Shown here: in pieces, positions 42,974-53,702 of the stretch
Layout of the letters: the number at the start of each line of letters is the position of its first letter
Position numbering within the stretch: position 1 is the stretch's first letter
DNA from: Tieghemiomyces parasiticus
Taxonomy: Eukaryota > Kickxellomycota > Dimargaritomycetes > Dimargaritales > Dimargaritaceae
Assembly: GCA_027575765.1 (NCBI GenBank)
Contig: JANBPT010000113.1
Span: 1-64,000 of the forward strand
DNA length: 64,000 bases
Direction of reading: 5' to 3'
Position numbers and translations under genes: made by a program
The notes under the pieces: generated by a model
What the model was told of the DNA's origin: nothing
The model's input: only the letters and a program-made list of their open reading frames with translations
The model's database searches: none

Positions 42974-45900
42974 TCATGAAGGGATATAGCAGGTGGGGTG
43001 GTAGACCCGCCTAGTGTCCGGTAGAAATACAAACGACTGGGGATCGACCTCCCGGTGGCAATGGTGACACTTGCTCAAGGTAGTTAGGGAAATGTAGGGG
43101 GCGACGGCATCGCGGGCGTCTAGGAGTTGCTTCTTAGTCTGTAAGGCAAGTGATGGGTGTAAAGAGAGACCGGGAGAGTGGGAGAGGGGAGAGGTCAAAT
43201 GATCAGCGCCGCGACGACATTATGATTTTAGGATCCCGGGCCTCAATCTACCAACGGTCGACCATGTCGATATTGGACCGGAAAGACACGTGAGGCATAT
43301 CGAGGGCACCTACCGTTCGGTTCTGACTGACGACCAGGCCTTTGACGATCTGCTGGTTCCGTCGTTGGTGCGTCAGCCGCTGGAGGGCACTTTTCAAGAA
43401 CGGCTCGAGGGACTCCACAGACCAGGTCGGCGGGAGCAACGTGAGAACCTCAAGGGTGTCGAGGGAAGCGCCGTACCGGGTGATGAGGTTGTTAACCACC
43501 AGGGCCGCCGTGTCCTCGTCACGGCGCTCGAGTTCGAGGTAATAGCGGAGAAGGGACAGAAAATAACCGGCCCTTTCGTCTGGGTCGGCGATGGCCTGGC
43601 AATATAGTTCGGCTGCCGTGTAGTCTTGAACGCGTTGCACTAGTGTACGAAGCGCCCGGTCATGGTCCCCGCGCTTTCCCAGAACGATCGCTATTTCGGA
43701 ATCGAGGCTGCCGGCTTCGCCATGGTCAGTCTCATCGTCGCTGTCAGGTCCATCGATCGTATCAGAAGACCCAACTTGCTCCAATCGCTCCAGAGCCAAT
43801 TCCAAGTCGTAGCGGTCGGACCATTGTAGGAAATCTAGTAGTTGGGAGCGTATGCGGGCGAGCGGGGCGTGGGCCTGTGTCTGGAGAAACTCGCCGAACG
43901 TCAGGCCGCCAGATCGGACCCAGGCTTGGTGGTAGTCGTGGAGCAGGGGTCCAAAACTAGCTGAAGGGGCTTGGCCATCCCGGGTCAACCGCGCGCGTAT
44001 CTGTTCAACTAACAGCTCAATGACCTGGTCATGGTATGTAGCGCCAAGAAGTGGGTCGTGACGGACCATATGCTCCAGGTATATAGCTGCCCCACTCGGA
44101 CCAGCTGTACGTAGTTTGGCCAAAATGCGGTCCACCTCATCCGGATCGCTAGGGCCAGTATCAGCCACAGCGATGAAGAGCTGCAATTAGACCAGCACAG
44201 GAGGGTGGGAGGGGTGTGGCAGGACAATGGTGGTATGATTAGTAATAAACGAATTTCGGAATACGGCAAAGTTGGACAGATCCGAGTCACCCAGAGTTGA
44301 CCTAACTGGAGACTCCTTTGATGCAATTACCATAGGGCATCCGAGCCTCTCGGCTTACCTGTGCTCCCATGATTTCCGACCGTTGCAGAATTGGAGGTGC
44401 AAACTGCCACGCCAAATCGGCGCGCTTTAAAGTAACGAGGTAATCAAACATTTCCTTTACGCCGCCGAACCGGGGTTCTACCAATTGGTCATTGCCACCG
44501 TCCACGCCCTCCACCATTGTCTGGTAGGTTGCGAGAGCCTCCGCCGGCCGGTCGTGAGCACGGTACAGGAGGGCTAGGGCATACCGCTTGTGGTGCCGTT
44601 GTAGTAAGGGCTCGGCCACATCGAGGGCGCAGTCGACTCCGCCGTCACGTAGGATATTGTAAATCTTATCCGAGCCTTCCTCGAGGTAATACCGTAGTAG
44701 CAAGGTGTTGATGACGCGCTGATCGAGTGGGTCCCACCGAGGCGCCGGTGGTGTGGTGGTGGCAGCTATCGACGTGGCCGCGGTGGCATTCCGGGCAGAC
44801 TCCTTGGCGAACTGGAGGTATCGGATGAGGGTGTCTTCAGCTGCGGTTTGGTATCCGGCCCGGGCTGCTTCGGGCTCGGCCGTGTCGGTGGGGACCTGAG
44901 CCTGTATTATGCGGTCAATTGTGCCAATCTGGCGGAGGGTAGTCATCAGGCCCGGTACGGGGGCGTAAGGATAATTTCCAAGGGCCCGATAATGGTCCGG
45001 ATACAGAGTGACTAGGAGGGCCGGTGGGAGACATCCGCGCTTAAAGAGGCTCAAGGCGTCGTCGAACCGGGCCGCGCCGAAATTGAGGAGCCCCGCCCGC
45101 TGCTGGACCAGGGCCAGCTCAGCGTAGCGCAGCGGGGATCGATAGTGGGTGCGGACGGCGGTCTCGGCACGGCCCACGGCCTCGCCGGCGTGCTGAAAAT
45201 CGTCGAGGAGAGTATTCACCTGGGACGGTAGGGGCTGCAAGGCAATACTGAACACTGCCTGCCGACCCACTGGCAGGAAATTGGCCGGGATACGGTACTC
45301 TGGCGAAACTGCGTGGAGATGGTGCGGCGGTACCAGTCGCATGTGGGATACTGGGCATAGCTCGACGACCTGGGAACCGGTGGGGAACCGTAACGTCTGG
45401 ACGGGGCGCTGGTCGGTAATGTCATACACGGTCACGAGATCGGGACAGCCAAGGATCAAGAGATAAGGGTAGCGGTAACCTACCGCAAGCGGATAGCCGT
45501 CGAGGGACAGAGTCCCGCGCACGGCGTCCCCATCGGTATTGACAAACATACCCAGGGCGGAGCCGTCGACCCCCGACGCGGTGACGATGAAGAATTCATC
45601 AGGCTTAATGGGTACGATGTGTGGGGTGCGGCCGGACTGTTCAGTTAGGTTGGTTGGGACCAGGCCCACAGGGGGGCGGGGTAACCGTAGGTTGAGCAGG
45701 CCGTAGTTATGCGGGTCGGCCAAACAGACTTGTTCATTCCACGCACCGAGCCGGACGGCCCCCGACGGGAACGGGACCTCCTGGACAACCTGCAGCCCGT
45801 GGCGACTGAGATGAATCACTTGGATGGTACGTCGTCGGGAAACGTAGAGCACGACAGGGACGACCACATTGGCGGGTGATTCATCCCGTGGCGCGCTGTT

Positions 45901-46584
45901 GACGGCAAAACTGAGGACCCCGCGGATCGGTGTGAACGGTGGCGGGGCGAGCGGGGTGAGATCCGGCAGGGAGTAGAACCAGAGGGTAGCCTCGCTAAAC
46001 ACAATCAGGGTGCGGAACTCAGCCACCACGCGGACCGTCTCTATCCGGGCGCGGCCCCCGTTGCCGACGGCGAGGGTCTGGATGAATGACGGCGGGGTGG
46101 CGGTGGCCGGTTTTGGTGGAGGCGGTGGGGGCGATGACAATGACGACGGTATGGCCGGTTCGTCCGTGTCTAGAGGCACGTCGGCCAACCAATAATAGTG
46201 TCGTACCTGGCCGTGGTCCGTTCCGACGAATAGGTTATTTTGCCACCATTCAGCGCAGGTCAACCGGTACGGCAAAGCGCGATCGGGCGGGTTGGGTTGG
46301 TTGTCCTGGCTCCCGGCCGCCGAATGCCGACGAAATGACGTACGTGCCGCCACCTCACTAAGCAGTCGGGAGGCTCGTTTCCCTGGCGACGAGGATACCG
46401 GGGGCGAAGACGATAGCGACGCGGCCCGGCCTTCTCCCAAAGCGGCGGCACTCAGGCCTCCGAGATGCGGTGACCCTGGCTGCGATGTGGCCGACGAGCC
46501 ACGGCTGTGGCCCCCAGTAGGTGGTCGTCCATCCGCCACCGCAGTTTCGAAGAGAGGTTGCAAATGGAATGGCTGGAATGACAT
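42974..46584 (-). CDS. VPS3: Vps3/TGFBRAP1-like CORVET subunit
   Basis: Subunit of the CORVET tether for early endosome fusion. Three exons: 46584-44359, 44180-43314 and 43138-42974 (donors GTAAGC and GTAGGT, all phase 0), giving 1085 aa. An N-terminal citron-homology beta-propeller starts near residue 110 (PYRLTCAEWWQNNLFVGTDH). A helical clathrin-repeat-like solenoid follows (INTLLLRYYLEEGSDKIYNI, ALALLYRAHDRPAEAL). The C-terminal Vps39-2 domain includes LLPPTWSVESLEPFLKSALQ with HQRRNQQIVKGLVVSQNRT, closer to TGFBRAP1/Vps3 than to Vps39. The last exon codes a zinc-binding end, CHHCHREV then VYHPTC, as in the family. An insert of about 55 Ser/Gly-rich residues precedes the propeller. Vps39/Vam6 of HOPS is the alternative call. 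Confidence 0.85.
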
Positions 46585-47150
46585 GGCGTTGGAAAAGGGT
46601 AAATGATAGTTGGGGATGGGCTCACGAGTGGGCCGAGCTATTGGTACAGTAGGGGGAGGGTGACCCAAGGAGGGCAGGAAGGCGGGAACCTAGAGAAGTG
46701 GTCAGAATGCTCGTACTTTGCGGAGTCGAACCTCCCGTTAGCATGCCTTCCCATCAGCTTCTACCGTAGTATCTGCTCCAATATGAGCTGGACGCGCTCG
46801 TCGGTTCTAAAACACAGCGGGCGTTAGCGAGGGGGGTGGGAAGAGGGTAACTTCAACCTATTGACGTTGGATTGTGTACGCGGCTCAGTCCACCTGTCAC
46901 AACCCGGCAGTTTAGCCCTCTAGTAATAACACCACCATCGATACTTCAGCAGAGGGTTGCGTGTGTTAATAAATCGAGGCTGGCGGGTATGAGTGACCGC
47001 ATCGATTCCATATACTGAATCAGTAGCTACTTTGCAGCACTCTAAATTAACATATATGATCTACTAGTCGTAAGCTATGGTGCATTCTTAATAATCTAGA
47101 GCCAATATTTCAAACGCAAGTTAAAATCTAAGGGAACGAAAAGGTCTTAA
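46585..47150. other. intergenic region upstream of VPS3
   Basis: 566 bases, AT-rich near 46990-47150. A tRNA-like stretch on the minus strand (about 46725-46800) was examined and rejected. Confidence 0.6.
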
Positions 47151-48351
47151 TTATGTGGTCTTAGCCTTCGGAGCCATCTGCGGCGTGAACCGACTTCTAA
47201 CGGAATGAATCATCTTGTAGAACCAAATGATATTAAGGCAGTTGAGGACCATGAGTGAAATGGCTAAGGGAATGGACAATGCCATCGGTATGCGGTCGAA
47301 GTTTGCATAGATGTCCGCTGTGGATGTCATAAGGTAGGCCCGAATACGGTAGAAGAGGGGGTAGGTCAGGGTTAGAATTTCTCCGTAATAATCAAATTAA
47401 AAACGTAGGACCGATGAGGGGATGGAACAGAAATTGTCGATTACCTACCATACAGTCTGATGTACCAGTACATGCCGTATGAGAGACGGCAGAAGAAGAA
47501 TGTGACCAGCAGGAGAACCCCGTTGATTAGCTGTAGGTTGCTGCCTGCCATGCCCACCTTATCCATGAACCAGTGCATGTTAAGGAACGGTGTGCTGAGT
47601 TCATTGAGAACCAAGTAAGGCCCGTACGGATTCATGATTGGACGCTGTAGGCAGGGGATAGGGTGAGGTTGGGCAACCGTACGGGTTCCATGTCTTAGCC
47701 AGTGCAGATTTTGAGAGGTCCTGTGGTACGCAAGGTGGTAGTCTCTAATGGCACCCACGTCCGCTAGCACCTAATGGGAATGACTTACGAATACCATGAC
47801 GCAGAAAAAGAGGCCGACACAGCCGTGCATTAGGAACGGGGGCCCCCAGATCTTGATGTAGCGAGCGTTGATATAGACATCCCAGACAAAATAGCTAGGG
47901 AGCGTAGATGGATTGTTATCAAGGCGGGACAGTATCAGTAGTCAATGCTAGATGAGGTAAGACGGTCTGCACAAACTACACTGGGACATTGTGTACTGCT
48001 GAAGAAGACAGCGTACACAAGCACTTACCCGCCTATGATAGCCCACAAGCGCGCCGCATCATGTGAGTACACCGTAATAGGGTCACCAGTCAGGTCAGGA
48101 TGTCCTAGCCACGGAATGCACATGGCTGTGACCATTACGGCGTGCACCAGGGAGACTACTCGGCTGTGCCAATTGATACACTGGACCTTGTTGAACCGAG
48201 CGAACGACTGGCGGAAGATGCGCGGGAAAACCACCTTAGAAGCCTCGTAAAGTAGGAACCAGAAGACTGTGGAGCTCAAAAAGACCGCCCAGTGGTCCGC
48301 CAGTTTGGGGGCCCCGATGGCGCTGGTGAAGTTCCGGATGTGAACTTCCAT
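47151..48351 (-). CDS. TLC-domain membrane protein (TLCD4/TMEM56-like)
   Basis: Multi-pass ER or plasma membrane protein of the TRAM-LAG1-CLN8 family. Four exons: 48351-48029, 47894-47789, 47644-47449 and 47380-47151 (donors GTAAGT, GTAAGT, GTAGGT), giving 284 aa. Exon 1 starts MEVHIRNFTSAIGAPKLADH and carries the conserved NWHSRVVSLVHAVMVT and the first membrane segments. Exon 2 reads YFVWDVYINARYIKIWGPPF, the YF..D dyad typical of TLC proteins. Exon 3 has LVLNELSTPFLNMHWFM, the E(L/V)STPF signature, then a hydrophobic RLSYGMYW segment. Exon 4 adds the last membrane segment and a short basic tail ending PKAKTT. The family is involved in membrane lipid composition; the substrate is unknown. 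It is not a ceramide synthase, as it lacks a Lag1 HH motif. The acceptor of exon 4 (GGAG) is weak. Confidence 0.85.
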
Positions 48352-50761
48352 GGTAAGGAGAGGAGAGAGGGGAACGGCAGGGATAAGGCTATGCCTAAAA
48401 AATAGCGATCGTATCACGGGCGTGGCATAGGCGAGTTATCCAGCGACCGTTGGTCGGACCACGAGGTACAAACGGCAAACCAAGCAAACGAAGGAAGGTG
48501 GTTGCTATGAAAGCGAGTTAACAGCTGTGGACAGGCTCCGACTTGGCTTCAAGGTTTGCTGGGCGGGTTGATGAGAAAGGTCTGTATATCGAACTGGGGC
48601 CGAGGCATGTGGGTGCGAACTCGATAGAAAGACGTGGGGATTGAGAAAAAAAATCAATTTGGTGCATGGAACAGACGGCTGGGTTAGCGAGCGGATCGAC
48701 TTAAATAACCAGCAGGCGATAGTGAGACCGGACCACGAGAGGAGCAGAGTGATAAAAAACATCGGGCAGAAGGCAGCGGAAGATAAAACAACAAGGGGGT
48801 AAGCAAGGCTACACAAACCCATAGAACGGAAAGAGAGGGCGGGCGATGTAACGAATGGCTGGGGAAGTAGACGAAGGGAGGCGGCGGCCTGCATACTTCT
48901 CAACTTTGCCACTTTCGCTGACCAGGTGACTATGCACGGGGTCTGTCGTGAAACGGGCTAAGACGATGACGGACTGGCTACTCCCTCCAGAGAGACAATG
49001 CGTGCGACAAACGAGGAGCGGCGCTTCCAGGCACCTTAGTCCCCATTTGAGCAGCAGGTCCGTCCCGACCCGGAGAAAATCTCAATCGCTGGAATTCTCA
49101 AGGGATGTACACTGTCGTTAGACCTAATTATTATCATGATAATTTTTTTAAAAAAATACGCGGTCTGCAACAGGCTCTATTATCTAAACGTACTGTTCTG
49201 TAACTGACTGGGGCAAAGGCCTTGACGGGTATGAACGTAAGGCTTCCAGCAATGGGTACTATAGGTTCCTAATGAGCGTACAATCAAGTGCGCGAGAACC
49301 AGGAAGCGTAAGGGGCGGGGCGAGGGCGCAAGGGCACGTCAAAGTACTTGCATTAAGGTGACAACTATAGAGGCTTTGAAGGGAGTAATGAGAAGAGCGA
49401 TATTGAAATATAGGGATGATAATACATAATAGGGAGATATGTGGAACTCGAAATCGTTGTTTAATTCTAAAGATAAGGTAGGGCAGTAGGGTCGATCGCT
49501 ATATACAAACATATTTGCACTAGAAAAATATTTGGATGATGCTGGGCACTGGCATACTGAGATGCATTACACTCGATGCGGGCTCGGACGGAGGAGCGCA
49601 GTCGCGGTCAGACTGTTCGAGCCGACTTCCAACGGGGCTTGAGTCGAATGACGATCCATTTACGGAGTAGGGGCAACAGATCTACTTTTCACTTCAATTG
49701 TACGTTCCCAACCCACCTAGGGCGCTTCTAGGTCGGTATACTCCTGACCTCTGTACAATCGCCCCCCTCAGTCTGCTTATCTTGTCACGTTAAGAGCCGC
49801 TACAGTCGGAGAGTGAGGATGGGACGCCTGGCTGTCGAGGCAGATGCGGAAAGCCCTAGCCCAAACAAAAAGCCGCACACAGTAAACCCCAAGTGGACAT
49901 GCATGGTAATTTCCTTACCACTGTGGCGACATTAGAGCGTTAAACTGAAGGGGAGGGTTGACCTTAGGGGTCGGATAAGTGTCAACAGGATTTACCCTAC
50001 AGGCCAATGGCGCACTGTTTGCATTATACATGCCGCAGGCTGTTGGCGATAAAACTGTGATTAAAGCCCATCGGAAAACTCGAGTGGAATGTCAAAAAAG
50101 TGGGTAGGAGCCTATAAGTTAGCGAGCACGCCAAAAAAAATAATGGGCCCACATCTCAAGCCCCATATGGGTTAGATCAAGGATGATGGCCTGGTGCAAG
50201 GGTGTGCGACACCACATGTCGCCACCCTGAAACGGTCGCACAAAGTGGGTAGCGGACTGAGGAAAGGAAAGGGCAGCTGACCTGCCTAGAGCCAACCACT
50301 AGTGTTCATCCCGCCCAAGCACCCTCATCCTATGCAGTAGAGCAACCGCTCAGATATCGTTTGGGTAAGGCTGGCATCTAAGTAATCTTTTCCACTGCAA
50401 CAATTCATTTATCGATATTCATTTTGCTTTTGCTTAAAAATAATCGACCCTTCTAAGCCACGGATGCCTGTTAAAATATAGGGTCGGCCAAGTGCAGGGC
50501 GATGGTCAATTTCACGTCTTTTAAGGGAAACAGAGAGGGATGATTTTTAGGCGCCTATCATGTCTTCCCACAACAACCAGACTGGGGCAGCTAGTGAAAC
50601 GCCAGGTAGCTTGCTGACATCCTTTTTCAATCGTAATGCTACAGGTACAATCGATCAACAGTTGCCAACCAACGAATGGATATCGTGAGCGAGTCAAAAT
50701 GGCCTAAATACGCACCGCTAACCCCCGAAGTCTCGATGAATGGACGATGGTATTCAATAGG
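48352..50761. other. 2.4 kb AT-rich gene-free region
   Basis: Between the TLC gene start and the 3' end of mitochondrial RRF. It contains two abutting perfect palindromes at 49130-49157. A minus-strand open frame at 48505-48891 has hydrophobic stretches but no family match and lies in the likely leader of the TLC gene. No RNA gene or transposon remnant recognised. Confidence 0.6.
49130..49157. repeat. two overlapping perfect palindromes
   Basis: ATTATCATGATAAT (49130-49143) is a perfect 14-base palindrome. It overlaps ATTTTTTTAAAAAAAT (49142-49157), a perfect 16-base palindrome. Both are AT-rich and far from any gene. They could form cruciforms or be a local easily melting site; function unknown. 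Confidence 0.6.
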
Positions 50762-51961
50762 CTAGTTTCGGTTGACCTCGTTTGTCTTGGCTGCGAGCAG
50801 TGCTTCCGCGGCCTTGGTAAAGCGGTCCGTGACGTCCTGGATCTATTCTCAGGGTAGTATTGCGTGCATCATGGGAACACAGGTCGGTGAAAACCTAGAT
50901 TAGCTGACCTGGTAGACCATAATCATTGTTATATGACTAACTTTAGGTAAAGTCGCCTGCAACACCTTTAGCTGTTGACTTACTTGTTTCTCGAGCTGTC
51001 TCTGCTCGTCCTTGCCCAAATTGGACGTTTTGCTCTCACGTTTCAGATCCTTGACCGCGTCCTGGCGCGCATTGCGTATCTTTGTCTTGACGTCCTCGAC
51101 CAGTTTGGCTGCGTTTTTAAGGAGTCGTTCACGGTGTTCCTTGGTGGGTCTGGGTAGTGGTGGTGGCAGGGAGGGTATATATAGATTATCATCCTGGGTG
51201 GAGAGGTACGCAAAGTAAAACCGCCAGTTGCTAGCTACGTGGTGGCAATAGGGTCCTGTGCTGGTCTCTTACTTGGGGATGGGCACTTTGAGAATAGTGT
51301 CCTGGGCTACCGGGTTAAGGCCCAACTGAGCTTCCCGAATGGCCTTCTCGATGGCCTTTTTGTACTGTGATAGACGAGTAGTTGGGTCGAGGCAGAGGGT
51401 GAAGGCGTTGTATAAATTAGAGTGATAATATTGAATGCGGCTGCTCCAAATGACATGGAAGGCGAAGCCACCCCAGTTCCTCCCCCCTCCTCTTTCCTTA
51501 CAGCCTGTCCAATCACTTACCTCGTCCTCGCCAGGAATGACTAGTAGTGTCTGGGGATCCTTGACGGATACAGTGGCAACATCAGTGAGGTTTACCATCC
51601 GATTGTTCACGTTCACCTTAATCAAATCCAACAGTGCCGGAGTCGCCTGGCCGAGCCGCATGGTCTTCAACTCGCTCTTGAGATAGTCAATAATCTTAGT
51701 CATGCGTGCTTCCGCCTTGGACAGGTCAAATCCTGCGGGGCTAGTTTCCACCATACTATCCGAGACCCCAGAACTTTTCTTGCCTTTGCCGCCTTTCTTG
51801 CTTGAGTAGGCGCGTAGAACCGGGGCGATAAAACTAGTGGTTCGGGGAACGAGCGCTGGCCGAACCGGCCGGGTCGCCGAGGCCCAGAGCCCTGTACGGA
51901 CAAGCAACGCGGTGGCCGGGCGGGTGTGGAACGCAACGATGCAACGGCGAATGAGAACCAT
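50762..51961 (-). CDS. RRF1: mitochondrial ribosome recycling factor
   Basis: Splits post-termination mitochondrial ribosomes with EF-G2. Four exons: 51961-51521, 51364-51273, 51149-50984 and 50836-50762 (donors GTAAGT, GTAAGA, GTAAGT), giving 257 aa. The first 50 residues are Arg-rich without acids (MVLIRRCIVAFHTRPATALL), a mitochondrial targeting sequence. The mature part shows the RRF fold: LKTMRLGQATPALLDLIKVN, VSVKDPQTLLVIPGEDE, IEKAIREAQLGLNPVAQD, then LKVPIPKPTKEHRERLLKNA (the TKE.R pattern), IRNARQDAVKDLKR and a closing helix DVTDRFTKAAEALLAAKTNE. All elements of the three-helix and beta/alpha/beta domains are covered. The gene is divergent from RPC7 with 545 bases between. Confidence 0.93.
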
Positions 51962-52506
51962 GACGAGGAAATGTGGTTGTGGTTAAATTATGGAAGAGGG
52001 TGACTGCGTGATATAAAGTAGGGATTGGCAATGGGGATTTCCAAGTGTTCTTGCGCCCTGGGGAGAGGCCCCCATCCCGCAGGCTAATAGTCCAGGTTGG
52101 ATTGGCACCTCAGTGGCTCGCGAGCCACTCGGAGAATCGGCTTGGCCAGCCGGACTTTCACTGACGGAGTCGAGCTGGTCGTGTGGAAAAAAAACCCTGC
52201 TGCATCGCCCTTCCTATTGACCCTAACCCATGGTGGGATTCTGCCAACCGCCCATTCGGAATATATGCCCAAATACCTCCGACGCCGCATCGGTTTCATC
52301 GCCCTGCTTCAACTCCACTAACCACCCGCCCTAGTGCTGGACAGTCTCTGACGCGTCCTCCGCTCTTGGCAAAACTCTTGCCCCCCTCCCATTACCTCCA
52401 CCATAGCCCCCAAGTCCTTCACTCCGATCTGCCGCGCCCACTGAGCTGAAACCAGCGCTCCCATTTACTCTAGTCACCCACACAATCCTCTCTATTTCTA
52501 CCGGTC
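51962..52506. other. shared divergent promoter of mitochondrial RRF and RPC7
   Basis: 545 bases between two start codons on opposite strands; the RPC7 side is C/T-rich. No recognised motif. Confidence 0.55.
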
Positions 52507-53410
52507 ATGTCGCGCGGACGGGGACGGGGGCGGGGCGGCGTCCCTGGTCAGAACATGGGCGCGGCGCTCCTGTACAACGAAATGGGCGCGTCTCTCTTCA
52601 AGGACCCCGGTGACCTCTTCCCCAGTATCGACCTCCCCCAGCGCCAAATGCCCACTTCCCAGGAACGGGAGACCCTCGATCTGTTCCGTGCCTACAAGGA
52701 GGAGTTGCAGCAGACCCCGTTTTACCTCGTACCGCCACCCCCGCCCAAGGAAATCGAGCGGTATTCAGACAAATATTTTCATAACACGGTCCCGGCGGCA
52801 ACGGTAGGCAAGCTGTATCAGGCCAATTTGGATTCGGGGTTTTTCCCGCCGGAACTCCATGGTGTTGTCGATCGGGCCCAAGCGAAAAAGGGCCTGGGTG
52901 ACGTTCGAAAACGGACGACCAATGTGGACCTGGATGCCTTGGACGCCCTGGACGGCGAGGACGGAGAAGGCGACAAGGTATGTACTAGACGCTACGTTTG
53001 GTGGGCGAGATCGGATCCTGCCGATGTTATCTTGACCAGGGCATATTGGTCCACTCTGGGCGGGTTCCAGCTACTAACCTCATTATCTGCATGCCACCTA
53101 TTTCTATCTATTGACCCACCATTCCCCATGTACAGGACGGCGAAAAGGGCGAGGGCGACGATGAAGAGGGCCCGGAGGAGGAACTGGACGACGAGGAACA
53201 CGAAGAGGAGAATGACTACATGGACACCTACTTTGACAACGGAGAGGGCGACGACGAAATCGACGATGGCGATGGTAAGAATACAGGTCGGAATCTTGCC
53301 GGCAGGTGGGACTTGTTTGGCTGTAATGATAAGTCTAACCCTTGTCACTCTAATATCATTGACATTTTCCACTTCGATTTCCTATTGCAGACCGTGAACA
53401 GACCTATTGA
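52507..53410 (+). CDS. RPC31: RNA polymerase III subunit RPC7/Rpc31
   Basis: Subunit of the Pol III heterotrimer needed for initiation at tRNA and 5S genes. Three exons: 52507-52977, 53136-53274 and 53391-53410 (donors GTATGT and GTAAGA), giving 209 aa. The start is the ATG at 52507, coding MSRGRGRGRGGVPG, the Arg/Gly-rich opening of RPC7 proteins. Conserved parts: FPSIDLPQRQMPTSQERETL, TPFYLVPPPPPKEIERYSDK and RKRTTNVDLDALDALDG. The second half is very acidic and ends EENDYMDTYFDNGEGDDEID and then DREQTY, matching the family's C-terminal YFDNG motif. The last coding exon is only 20 bases long. The gene is convergent with the gp78-like ligase gene. Confidence 0.92.
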
Positions 53411-53702
53411 GCGCACCCCAGCAGGCCAAATATACGGATGGAATCCGAAACTCTATATCTACTGCTCACATTTACATCCGCCCAGAGCCCCGTCACATCA
53501 GTTTGCTAGTAAGAAAAATCTCATGTTCTGTATAAAGGCCACTCCGCCATACCCTGCCATCCAACGACTATACGCTTTTTGCTACCAGGGCTTACAAGGT
53601 TATTAAAGAAAGGCGGAGTGCAATAACAAATAGGGTGTTGAGATGGTTAACAATGAAGGCATTAGACAATAGGGTCGGCAGATGCCAATCGAGCTGGAGG
53701 GG

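Noticed and set aside
46725..46800. tRNA-like stretch on the minus strand with a GGTTCGACTCC-type B box and partly matching ends
   Set aside because: The T-stem has two mismatches, spacing between T-arm and acceptor stem is wrong and no proper D-arm or anticodon stem can be drawn.
48505..48912. Open frame with hydrophobic segments and an Arg-containing N-terminus, like a mitochondrial protein
   Set aside because: The first codon is GTG, no family match, and it sits in the probable leader of the TLC gene; not enough to call.
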